A program made the translations under genes and the position numbers. The notes under the pieces were generated by a model. That model did not search any database. It was given only the letters and a program-made list of their open reading frames with translations, and was not told the origin of the DNA. Source: Armatimonadota bacterium (lineage in GTDB: Bacteria; Armatimonadota; UBA5829; DTJY01). From it: a stretch of DNA of 39,190 bases. Below are positions 1-7,203 of this stretch, in pieces (the first letter of the stretch is position 1; each line of letters starts with the position of its first letter). The stretch lies in assembly GCA_017993055.1 (NCBI GenBank), contig JAGONM010000019.1:1-39190 (forward strand), in the 5' to 3' direction.

Positions 1-32
1 ATCACGCGCACACTGATCATGGAGGTATAGGA

Positions 33-716
33 ATGCGGGTACGGTCTCTGTCCCTTTCGATAATGGCGGTCCTGATAGGCACGTGTTGCGTCCAGTCCAC
101 CGCCAAGTCGAAGATAGACACGGTTGTCTATGAGGTGAAGCTATCGTCTCCCCAAGGTGATATGGGAACACGGAAGATGTATCGAAGGGGAGATCACTTT
201 CTCTGGGAGTACGAGTCCGCCGGGATGAAGATGAAGTTCGTCCGCAACAAGGACGGCGCTTTCATGATCCACCCGACCGGCAGGTATGCAGGCAAGTACC
301 CGCCCGGATCGAACCGCGAGAATCCGATCACCTTCCTTCCCGGCCCTCAGGGCGACGTGAAGGAGTTTCTGAACAGGCAGAGGGCCGAGCGAGTGGGCGA
401 GGAGAAGGTCGAGGGCAGGATCTGCGACATCTACACCTACATAGAGAGTGAGTCCCAGTGGAAGTGCAAGCTCTGGGTGGACAAGAAGGACTTCGTGCCG
501 GTGAAGATGACAATGACCGGCGCCAAGAAGACCGACGTCATTGACGTGATCTACCTGAGCTACAAAACGGGTGTCGTGGTCGCCGAGTCCAGGTTCGACC
601 TGCCCAAGGATATTGAGATACGCAACGTCCCGGAGCCTAAGAAGGACAGCGAGGCCGCCGACAAGAGCGAAAAGCCGGATGCCGCAGCAAGAGACGAGAC
701 CGCGACAAAGGAGTAA
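33..716 (+). CDS. LolA-like secreted protein of unknown function
   Basis: This 227-aa protein starts at an ATG with GGAGGT at 21-26, six bases upstream. Residues 1-24 form a signal peptide (basic start, hydrophobic core, then CCVQSTA). There is no good lipobox, because the residue before the first Cys is Thr. The mature part alternates short beta-like stretches (YEVKLSSPQG, MYRRGDHFLWEYES, KMKFVRNKDG) and resembles the LolA/LolB-type or DUF4412-type half-barrel that binds lipids or outer-membrane lipoproteins. The last 30 residues are a charged, probably disordered Lys/Glu/Asp tail. The stop codon lies three bases before the ATG of the cytochrome gene, so the two are probably co-transcribed. 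The fold assignment comes from overall pattern only. The ligand is unknown, and a role tied to the downstream cytochrome is an inference. Confidence 0.75.
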   Translation: MRVRSLSLSIMAVLIGTCCVQSTAKSKIDTVVYEVKLSSPQGDMGTRKMYRRGDHFLWEYESAGMKMKFVRNKDGAFMIHPTGRYAGKYPPGSNRENPITFLPGPQGDVKEFLNRQRAERVGEEKVEGRICDIYTYIESESQWKCKLWVDKKDFVPVKMTMTGAKKTDVIDVIYLSYKTGVVVAESRFDLPKDIEIRNVPEPKKDSEAADKSEKPDAAARDETATKE

Positions 717-719
717 GCG

Positions 720-2177
720 ATGCAGTTTATCAGCCCTCGACGCTTCCGGATCCTCGCGTGGTCCGTGTTCGCCTTTGCAGCGGTTTCGGGGCTCACCCTG
801 TCAGCATTGTTCACCTCTACAGGAGGAGCATCGCCGTCAGGCTCTAAGAAGCTGACCATCCTGTACAGCAACCAGGCCTTCGGACAGATACGCTCGTGCA
901 ACTGCACGAAGTTCCGCTACGGGGGATATGGTCGGGAGGCCACGCTGGTTCAGAACCTGAGGAAGGAAGACCCAAACGTCGTTCTCGTCGAAGGCGGCGA
1001 TGCCGTGGGGCGCGAGGATATCGAGCAGGACAAGCTGAAGTCGGAAGTCGCAATGAAGGCGATGAAGGATATCGGGTACGCGGCGTTTGTGCCTGGCGAG
1101 GCCGAACTGCGGTTCGACCGCGAGCACATCCAGAACTGGGCCGCTCTTTCCAAGACGCCTTTCATCATGGCCAACGCCAAGTATAAAGAGACCGGAGAGC
1201 CGGTCTGCGACCAGTCTTACATAGCAGTGAAGATGCCCAACGGACTCCGCGTGACGGTAATCGGCGTCGCGGGCACCGAGCTGTTCCCGGACATGATGCA
1301 ACCGAACCTCAAAGTGGAAGTGTCGGATCCCGAGGCGGCGGTCAAGGACATTCTGCGGAAGGTCCGCTCACAGTCCGAAGTGGTAATCGTAATTGCGCAC
1401 ATGACGACAGAGAAGGCCAGGCCGCTTGCCAGGATCGCCGGCATCGACGCGCTCATCTGCACGCATTCGTTTGAGAAGCTGGAGATGCCCGAGAAGGACC
1501 GGAACATCGTGCAGACCCCGCACGAGAAGATCGGAGACTGCGTATTCGTCATCAGCAATTCGAGATCGGGATGGGGAGTGGGGAGACTCGATCTGGAGGT
1601 CGCCGGCAAGAAGATCAACGTTGTACAGAGCCGAACTTTCTTCCTCGACCGCGAATATGACGAGCACCCCACGATAGTGAAGCTCTACGACGAGTACAAC
1701 ACAAAGGTCGCCGAGATGACGGCCAAGCAGCAGAACCAGTTTCGACAGCAGTTCGAAGAGCGCTTGAAGGAACGGGGCATTGACCCTAGCACGCGCAAGC
1801 GCGAGAGCCCGTTTACCGGCGGCGACGCATGCAAGACGTGCCACGAGGACGCCTACAGCCAGTGGGCAGGCACTCGTCATGCGACGGCGATGGCCACGCT
1901 CGAGAAGATGGGACAGCAGGCCGACCCGGAGTGCGTGGGATGCCACACGACGGGGGCCCTGCAACGAGGCGGGTTCACTACACTGAAGGAGACCCCGAAC
2001 CTGGTGAACGTGCAGTGCGAGGCGTGCCACGGCGCCGGGCTCTCACACAAGGAGAAACCCGCCGCCGGATACGGCAAGGTATCAGAGGAACTCTGCCGAA
2101 GCTGTCACACTGAGGCGTACAATCCGGACTTCGACTACGAAGCGATGCTCGCGCCGGTCCGGCACAAGAAGGACTAG
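720..2177 (+). CDS. Degenerate 5'-nucleotidase-like domain fused to four-haem cytochrome c
   Basis: The protein has 485 aa. Residues 1-35 hold an N-terminal membrane anchor or signal segment. Residues ~43-330 follow the UshA/5'-nucleotidase metallophosphoesterase pattern (TILYSNQAFGQIRSC, GGYGREATLV, VEGGDAVG, GIDALICTHS). The metal-binding positions are altered: the usual TNDxHG reads SNQAFG and the usual GNHE reads GEAE, so phosphoesterase activity is doubtful. Residues 371-463 carry four CxxCH haem c motifs at C371, C405, C433 and C459, as in cytochrome c-554-type multihaem proteins. This implies a periplasmic or surface location and electron transfer. The start codon overlaps the coupling region of the preceding gene, with GGAG at 709-712. 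Fusions of this general kind are seen in multihaem cytochrome families, but the electron donor and acceptor here are unknown. Confidence 0.88.
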   Translation: MQFISPRRFRILAWSVFAFAAVSGLTLSALFTSTGGASPSGSKKLTILYSNQAFGQIRSCNCTKFRYGGYGREATLVQNLRKEDPNVVLVEGGDAVGREDIEQDKLKSEVAMKAMKDIGYAAFVPGEAELRFDREHIQNWAALSKTPFIMANAKYKETGEPVCDQSYIAVKMPNGLRVTVIGVAGTELFPDMMQPNLKVEVSDPEAAVKDILRKVRSQSEVVIVIAHMTTEKARPLARIAGIDALICTHSFEKLEMPEKDRNIVQTPHEKIGDCVFVISNSRSGWGVGRLDLEVAGKKINVVQSRTFFLDREYDEHPTIVKLYDEYNTKVAEMTAKQQNQFRQQFEERLKERGIDPSTRKRESPFTGGDACKTCHEDAYSQWAGTRHATAMATLEKMGQQADPECVGCHTTGALQRGGFTTLKETPNLVNVQCEACHGAGLSHKEKPAAGYGKVSEELCRSCHTEAYNPDFDYEAMLAPVRHKKD

Positions 2178-2196
2178 CTAACCTTGACAAACCAGA

Positions 2197-2222
2197 GCCC
2201 CCGACCGCTCGCGGTCGGGGGC
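2197..2222. terminator. Hairpin between convergent genes
   Basis: GCCCCCGACCG (2197-2207) pairs perfectly with CGGTCGGGGGC (2212-2222) around a four-base loop. It lies between the cytochrome gene and the convergent PEP-CTERM gene. Neither side has a strong T tract. The minus-strand flank (TTTGTCAAGGTT) is the more T-rich, so it may end the PEP-CTERM transcript better than the cytochrome one. Confidence 0.6.
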
Positions 2223-2250
2223 GGGCCGGCATTTCACGCGTCGGCGATCG

Positions 2251-2742
2251 TCACGCTCTGCGCCGTCTGATCATCGCACCGAGCGAAGCGACTCCGCCGA
2301 GCAGGGCCATCATCGAGCCGGGTTCCGGTACGGCTACGCCGTCATACGGAGTCTGCTCCTCACCAAGCACGCTGTAGTAGGCGGTGAAGAAGAGGGCCGG
2401 CGTCGGCGCGGCGATCTCAAAACCTTTGAGCTTCTCGCCCGGGCCGGGATCGTTCCCTACGGCATCGAACGCGGGGAAGTCATAGGCGGGGTTGACAACC
2501 CAGCCGGCCGGCGCGCCGACAACCGTGAAGTAGTCGCTCGCGACCGCCGGATCCCAGTAGATGTCGAGATACAGAGGGATCACGTCTCCTCCGGGTGCGT
2601 CGTTGTTGATGAGCGTGTATATCCACGTGCCGGGCGCGGCACCGGGACCGTAGGTCATCGAGAAGGGACCCACGGCAAAAGCGGATGTGCTGCAGAGGGC
2701 GATCACAGCCAGGGCTATGATCAGGCTCAATGTCAGTTTCAT
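2251..2742 (-). CDS. PEP-CTERM sorting-signal protein
   Basis: This 163-aa protein has a clear signal peptide (MKLTLSLIIALAVIALCSTSAFA) and a mature part without recognised domains. It ends in a classical PEP-CTERM tripartite signal: VPEPGS, a hydrophobic helix (MMALLGGVASLGAMI) and a basic tail (RRRRA). Such proteins are exported by Sec, then recognised and cleaved by an exosortase, and usually end up in the exopolysaccharide matrix or at the surface. No exosortase gene is in this window. AAGGAGGT lies at 2751-2758, eight bases before the start codon. A consensus sigma-54 promoter lies about 130 bases upstream (2871-2888), which suits the known RpoN/PrsR control of PEP-CTERM genes. The core is rich in aromatic and Gly/Pro residues (GWVVNPAYDFPAF) and its function cannot be named. 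Confidence 0.93.
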   Translation of the reverse strand: MKLTLSLIIALAVIALCSTSAFAVGPFSMTYGPGAAPGTWIYTLINNDAPGGDVIPLYLDIYWDPAVASDYFTVVGAPAGWVVNPAYDFPAFDAVGNDPGPGEKLKGFEIAAPTPALFFTAYYSVLGEEQTPYDGVAVPEPGSMMALLGGVASLGAMIRRRRA

Positions 2743-2870
2743 CGTACATTACCTCCTTATAGCGGCTGACGAAACTTTTGGAAGAACGATTGCCGGACGG
2801 GTACTCTCCGTCCAGCAGGTGCAGGCACAGACGCAGAGCAGCGTTTTCCAGCGACTGCCACAGGTACTAT

Positions 2871-2888
2871 CTGCAAGAAACGTGCCAA
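2871..2888 (-). promoter_or_regulatory. Sigma-54 (RpoN) promoter of the PEP-CTERM gene
   Basis: On the minus strand this reads TTGGCACGTTTCTTGCAG, a full match to the -24/-12 consensus TGGCACG-N4-TTGCW with correct GG-to-GC spacing. The expected transcription start is near 2861, giving a 5' leader of about 120 bases. Sigma-54 promoters need an enhancer-binding protein, and PrsR is the known activator for many PEP-CTERM genes. A short inverted repeat (ACTAA at 2913-2917, TTAGT at 2923-2927) lies upstream and could be an activator site, which is only a guess. Confidence 0.8.
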
Positions 2889-2948
2889 AGACTGACGGAC
2901 GACGAAAAAACCACTAACTAATTTAGTAAGCAACCGCCAGCAGTGTTG

Positions 2949-2957
2949 TGGTATAAT
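2949..2957 (+). promoter_or_regulatory. Extended -10 promoter
   Basis: TGGTATAAT is a perfect extended -10 element (TGN plus TATAAT). No good -35 hexamer lies at the right distance, as is usual for extended -10 promoters. Predicted transcription would begin near 2964, about 25 bases before the ATG at 2989. A Shine-Dalgarno-like GGGGAGA lies at 2976-2982. It faces away from the sigma-54 promoter, so this 246-base gap drives both neighbours. Confidence 0.55.
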
Positions 2958-2988
2958 GTTGTATAACTTCGGACTGGGGAGATAGCCA

Positions 2989-5900
2989 ATGACTGTCAGA
3001 TTTGCACCGGCAAGAAACCTGCTCATTGCCATACTGGCGATGACTGCGCTGGTAGCGTGCAGCAGCACCCTGGCGGCACCGACTCCCGGCGCCGAGTTCA
3101 AGCTGCCCAACGCGGTCGGCCCGACTCGGTACAATCAGCAGTACACGGACATCTGCGCCGGAAACGGGGTGTATCTGGCGGTCTGGCACGACCAGCGGTC
3201 AGGCGCCGACTTCGACGTCTACGGGATCCTGCTGGACGTGAACGGCAACCCGATCGGCGAGGAGTCTTTCCTGATCTCGAAGATGACGGGAGGCGCATCT
3301 GCCCCAAATGATCAGTTATACCCGGGGGTCGGGTTCAACGGGACCAACTTCCTGGTAGCGTGGGCAGATAAACGTGCCGCCAACGTCATTCCCCGCATCT
3401 ACGCGTCCAGAGTCACCCCATCCGGCGAAGTCCTCGACCTCAATGGGATCGCACTGCCGACAGCTGTTACACCCACGGATCAGACTGCGCCGCAGATCGC
3501 ATCGAACGGCACGGACTGGATGGTCGTGTGGCAGGAGAAGAGCTCCAGCGGCAGTGACGACATATGGGGCACCGTCGTATCCGCGGCAGGCACCGTGGGT
3601 ACAAGGACTGCCATATCAAACCGCACGGACAACGAACAGTGGCCGGGCATCGCTTGGAACGGCACGAACTACCTTGTGGTATGGCAGGACTACCGAAACT
3701 CCGAGTCCACCGGCACGGATATCTACGGCGTCAGGCTCACCAGCGCAGGCGCGAAGGTGGCAGGCTCGGAGAAGATCATCTCGACCGCCGCAGGCTCTAC
3801 ATCGGCAGGGGCCGCAGGGGCTCAGAGCGTGCCCTCCGTCGCCGCGGTAGCGTCGAGCATCTGGCTCATAGTCTGGCAGGACGCTCGCGGCGCCAACTCA
3901 GACATCTACTGTGCCCGCATGAGCAGCAGCGGGACCGTATCGGATCTCGGCGGAGTGGCGGTATCCACGGCCGCCAACGATCAGGAGGAGCCAAGAGTGA
4001 CCTGGGACGGCACGTACTTCCTAGCGGCATGGAGGGACAAGAACGCCTCGTACGGCATCCGGGCCTCCAGAATCACCACGAACGCTGCGGTGCTCGATCC
4101 GGGCGGCATAGCCGTGATAAACAGCGCCGCCGGACCGTATGGGCCGGCAGTTTCAGGGCGCGACGGCGTCAGCCTGGTGGCCTGGTACTCCCTGGACATT
4201 TCCGATTCGGACATCTTCGGCGCGTCGGTCAACTCCTCCGGCCAGGTGGGTGCGCTGAAGACCCTGTCGCTCTCTACTCAAGACCAGCCGACCTTCGACG
4301 CCGCCTACGACGGCACAAACTACGTCGTTACATGGGCCGACCGCAGATCCGGAGTCTACAGAGTCTACGCGGCACGGGTATCTCCGGCCGGAGTCATCCT
4401 AGATCCGGACGGCGTGCTTGTCAGCGCCACGTACACCGGCAGCCAGACCGAGCCGACGATCGCATGGGACGGCACGCAGTTCCTAGTAGCATGGACTGAA
4501 CTCGGCGCCGTGTTCACGGACATCAAGGGCATGCGGCTATCCCCTACCCTCGCGCGCCTCGATGCCACGCCGCTGAACATCTGCAACATCGATCTGGACC
4601 AGAAATCGCCGACGGTCGCTTGGAACGGCGCGAACTTCCTCGTAGCGTGGGTGGATTATCGCGGCGCGGTCGCCCCGGACTACTTCTCCGACATCCGCGG
4701 GGCCAGGGTCTCGCCCGCCGGCGTAGTCACCGCGATCGGAACGGCGATATCGGGAGCGGCAGACCACCAGTTCGCTCCTTCGGCGGCCTCATGCGGCGGG
4801 AACTGGCTGGTCGCGTGGGAGGACTATCGAACCAACAGTTCACCGGTGGTGTACTGCACAAGGGTGACCGGCGCGGGGAGCGTACAGGATGTCGCGGGCA
4901 TAGTCGTTCCCTCGTATCCCTACTGGCAAGTTCAGCCTAGGGTCACCACCGACGGCACGAACTACTTCATCGTATGGTCCGACAAGCGCGACGGCTGGTC
5001 GAACGACAACATCTACGGCGTGCGCATGTCCACATCGGTTGTACGGCTCGATCCCGCTGACCTCCTGATCTGCGGCGCGACCTCATCACAGACAAGCCCC
5101 TCCGCCGCCTGGAACGGGCAGAAGTACCTCGTCGCCTGGCAAGACAGCCGCACGAGTTCGATCTCATCGAGCGACATATATCTGAAGCAGGTCACATCCG
5201 CCGGAGCGGTTGATCCTACGGACGCACTGATCTCCGGGGGAACCCACGCGGAGATGAACCCGAAAGTCATCGCGCCGGGGCCGGGTGCGGCGGCCTTCTT
5301 CTACAGCAACTTCATCTCGGGAACTTACCGGACTGTCGGTCGAACACTCGTCGAGGCACCGCCGGTGCCGATCGTCAGCGACGACGGCGCGATCACGACA
5401 AGTTCCTCGTCGCTGCATGCCACATGGCACGTGGGCGGCAGGGAAGCTGAGGTGCTGGAATACCGATACACGATCGGCACGACGCCGGGCGCTTCTGACG
5501 TCGTACCGTGGGCCTCGGCGGGCACCAACACCGGAATCACGCACACTGGACTCTCTCTCGTTGACGGCCAGACCTACTACTTCGCGGTCCAGAGCCGGGT
5601 CTCCGCAGATCCGTGGAGCGGCTCGGGCGTCAGCGACGGAATCATGGTAGACGCGTCCGCGCCGACGACCCCGGTCGTCACCGACGACGGGCAGTACACG
5701 TCCAGCCTCGACTCCCTCCACGCGACGTGGACATCGTCCGACCCGCAAACCGGCGTCGCGCAGTATCAGTATGCAATCGGCACGTCCTCCGGCGGGACCG
5801 ATGTCATCGGCTGGACATCGGCTGGCACGAATAGCTCAGTGACGAGGACGGGGCTCACACTATCGGAGGGCGCGACTTATTTCATAAGCGTGAAGGCCCT

Positions 5901-7188
5901 CAACGGCGCCGGGCTCTGGAGTATCGTCGGATCGAGCAACGGCATCACCGTCGAGGCGTCCGCGCCGACCACGCCGGCCGTTACCGACGACGGCGAGTAC
6001 ACTTCGAGCCAGGATACTCTTCACGCGACATGGGCGTCTTCCGATCCGCACTCGGGCATCGCGGAGTATCAGTATGCCATCGGCACGACCGCTGGCGCGA
6101 CGGACGTAGCAGGCTGGACCTCGACGGGAACGACTGCCGGGGCAACGAAGGCCGGGCTTTCGCTGAGCGATGGCACGACCTACTTCTTCTCGGTGAAGGC
6201 AAAGAACGGCGCCGACATGTGGAGCACCGTGGGAAGCAGCGATGGCATCACGGTGGACGCGAGCGCCCCGACCACTCCGACCGTAACAGACGACGGCGAT
6301 TTCACACTCCCCGATATGCTGCACGCCTCGTGGAGCGCCGAGGACCCGCATTCCGGAATCGCGGAGTATCAGTATGCCATCGGCACGACCGCAGGCGGCA
6401 ACGACATCGTGGATTGGACATCGGCGGGCGCGGATACTGAGGTCACCAAGACCGGGCTCTCGCTCTCTCAGGGAGTTCAGTACTTCGTCAGCGTGAAGGC
6501 GCTGAACGGCGCGGGCCTCTGCAGCGACGCGGGTTCGAGCGACGGCATATCAGTCGCCGCCGACGCGGGAACGAGCCTTCAGGCAAAGGCCCTCGCAGAC
6601 GGTGCAGGGCTGATCCTGAGCCACAAGGTAGTCACCGCAGGCGCGGATAACCTGCCGAACCTGGGCGGCGCCCTCTTCTACATCGAGGAGGCCGACCGGA
6701 CATCGGGCATCAAGGTCATGAGCGACGAGCCGATCAATGCCGGGAGCATCATTGACGTCGCGGGCGAGATCGAACTCGTGGACGGCGAACGGCAGATCAC
6801 GGCCTCGGCCGTCAAGGTCGTATCGACCGGGAATCAGCTTCCCCGCCCGTTCAACATGAGAGGACGCGCCATCGGAGGCGTTGACTTCAACGAGCATACC
6901 CCGGGCGTATACAACGGCGAGGGGCCAAACAACCTGGGGCTGTACATAATGACCTGGGGCAAGGTGACCTACACCGGTGGAGAAGGCGATGACTTCTTCT
7001 ACGCGAACCCGGGGACATTCTTGAGGGACGGCTCGGGCTACGTGGGAGTCAAGATCAGATGCCGTCCCGAACTCAAGCCCACGGTAGGATCGACCGTGAT
7101 CGTCACGGGCATCAGTTCCTGCGAGCCGCTCGACGAGAACTCGATCCGCCGGGTGCTGGCCACGCAAGTGCTGGAATACTCACAGTAA
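2989..7188 (+). CDS. Giant extracellular repeat protein: 14 propeller-like units, four 101-residue modules, OB-like C-terminus
   Basis: The protein has 1399 aa. The N-terminus looks like a lipoprotein signal with lipobox L21-V22-A23-C24, although a type I site after LAA is also possible. Residues ~45-790 hold 14 imperfect units of about 55 residues with the core 'NGTNFLVAW-D-R ... DIYG-R-- -G'. The number and strand pattern suggest beta-propeller blades, perhaps two seven-bladed rings. Residues ~794-1190 hold four copies of a 101-residue FN3-like module (TTPxVTDDG ... LHATW ... YAIGT ... GLxLxxGxxYFxSVKAxNGAG). Residues ~1190-1399 form two OB-like beta domains (FYIEEADRTSGIKVMSDEP; FLRDGSGYVGVKI). 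The protein is probably an adhesin or matrix protein at the cell surface. No catalytic motif is visible. The next gene shares the module and the C-terminal pair and begins 15 bases downstream, so both are probably one transcript. Confidence 0.85.
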   Translation: MTVRFAPARNLLIAILAMTALVACSSTLAAPTPGAEFKLPNAVGPTRYNQQYTDICAGNGVYLAVWHDQRSGADFDVYGILLDVNGNPIGEESFLISKMTGGASAPNDQLYPGVGFNGTNFLVAWADKRAANVIPRIYASRVTPSGEVLDLNGIALPTAVTPTDQTAPQIASNGTDWMVVWQEKSSSGSDDIWGTVVSAAGTVGTRTAISNRTDNEQWPGIAWNGTNYLVVWQDYRNSESTGTDIYGVRLTSAGAKVAGSEKIISTAAGSTSAGAAGAQSVPSVAAVASSIWLIVWQDARGANSDIYCARMSSSGTVSDLGGVAVSTAANDQEEPRVTWDGTYFLAAWRDKNASYGIRASRITTNAAVLDPGGIAVINSAAGPYGPAVSGRDGVSLVAWYSLDISDSDIFGASVNSSGQVGALKTLSLSTQDQPTFDAAYDGTNYVVTWADRRSGVYRVYAARVSPAGVILDPDGVLVSATYTGSQTEPTIAWDGTQFLVAWTELGAVFTDIKGMRLSPTLARLDATPLNICNIDLDQKSPTVAWNGANFLVAWVDYRGAVAPDYFSDIRGARVSPAGVVTAIGTAISGAADHQFAPSAASCGGNWLVAWEDYRTNSSPVVYCTRVTGAGSVQDVAGIVVPSYPYWQVQPRVTTDGTNYFIVWSDKRDGWSNDNIYGVRMSTSVVRLDPADLLICGATSSQTSPSAAWNGQKYLVAWQDSRTSSISSSDIYLKQVTSAGAVDPTDALISGGTHAEMNPKVIAPGPGAAAFFYSNFISGTYRTVGRTLVEAPPVPIVSDDGAITTSSSSLHATWHVGGREAEVLEYRYTIGTTPGASDVVPWASAGTNTGITHTGLSLVDGQTYYFAVQSRVSADPWSGSGVSDGIMVDASAPTTPVVTDDGQYTSSLDSLHATWTSSDPQTGVAQYQYAIGTSSGGTDVIGWTSAGTNSSVTRTGLTLSEGATYFISVKALNGAGLWSIVGSSNGITVEASAPTTPAVTDDGEYTSSQDTLHATWASSDPHSGIAEYQYAIGTTAGATDVAGWTSTGTTAGATKAGLSLSDGTTYFFSVKAKNGADMWSTVGSSDGITVDASAPTTPTVTDDGDFTLPDMLHASWSAEDPHSGIAEYQYAIGTTAGGNDIVDWTSAGADTEVTKTGLSLSQGVQYFVSVKALNGAGLCSDAGSSDGISVAADAGTSLQAKALADGAGLILSHKVVTAGADNLPNLGGALFYIEEADRTSGIKVMSDEPINAGSIIDVAGEIELVDGERQITASAVKVVSTGNQLPRPFNMRGRAIGGVDFNEHTPGVYNGEGPNNLGLYIMTWGKVTYTGGEGDDFFYANPGTFLRDGSGYVGVKIRCRPELKPTVGSTVIVTGISSCEPLDENSIRRVLATQVLEYSQ
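3120..5358 (+). repeat. Fourteen 'GTNFLVAW' propeller-like protein repeats
   Basis: I count 14 successive units, each with a variant of 'NGTNFLVAWxDxR' followed by 'DIYGxRxxxxG'. Examples are FNGTNFLVAWADKR, WNGTNYLVVWQDYR and WDGTQFLVAWTELG. The units have diverged, so this is a protein repeat and not a recent DNA tandem repeat. Confidence 0.8.
5368..6561 (+). repeat. Four copies of the 101-residue TTPxVTDDG module
   Basis: Copies begin near residues 794, 895, 995 and 1096. Each carries 'VxDDG', 'LHATW/LHASW', 'YxYxIGT', 'W-S-G', 'GLSL' and 'YF-V'. The middle copies are highly similar at DNA level, which suggests recent duplication or gene conversion. Confidence 0.85.
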
Positions 7189-7203
7189 GGATGTGGTAAT
7201 GCG

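Noticed and set aside
1-30. Open frame from the left edge ending in TAG at 28-30
   Set aside because: Only nine codons are visible (ITRTLIMEV). It could be the end of an upstream gene, but there is too little to support a feature.
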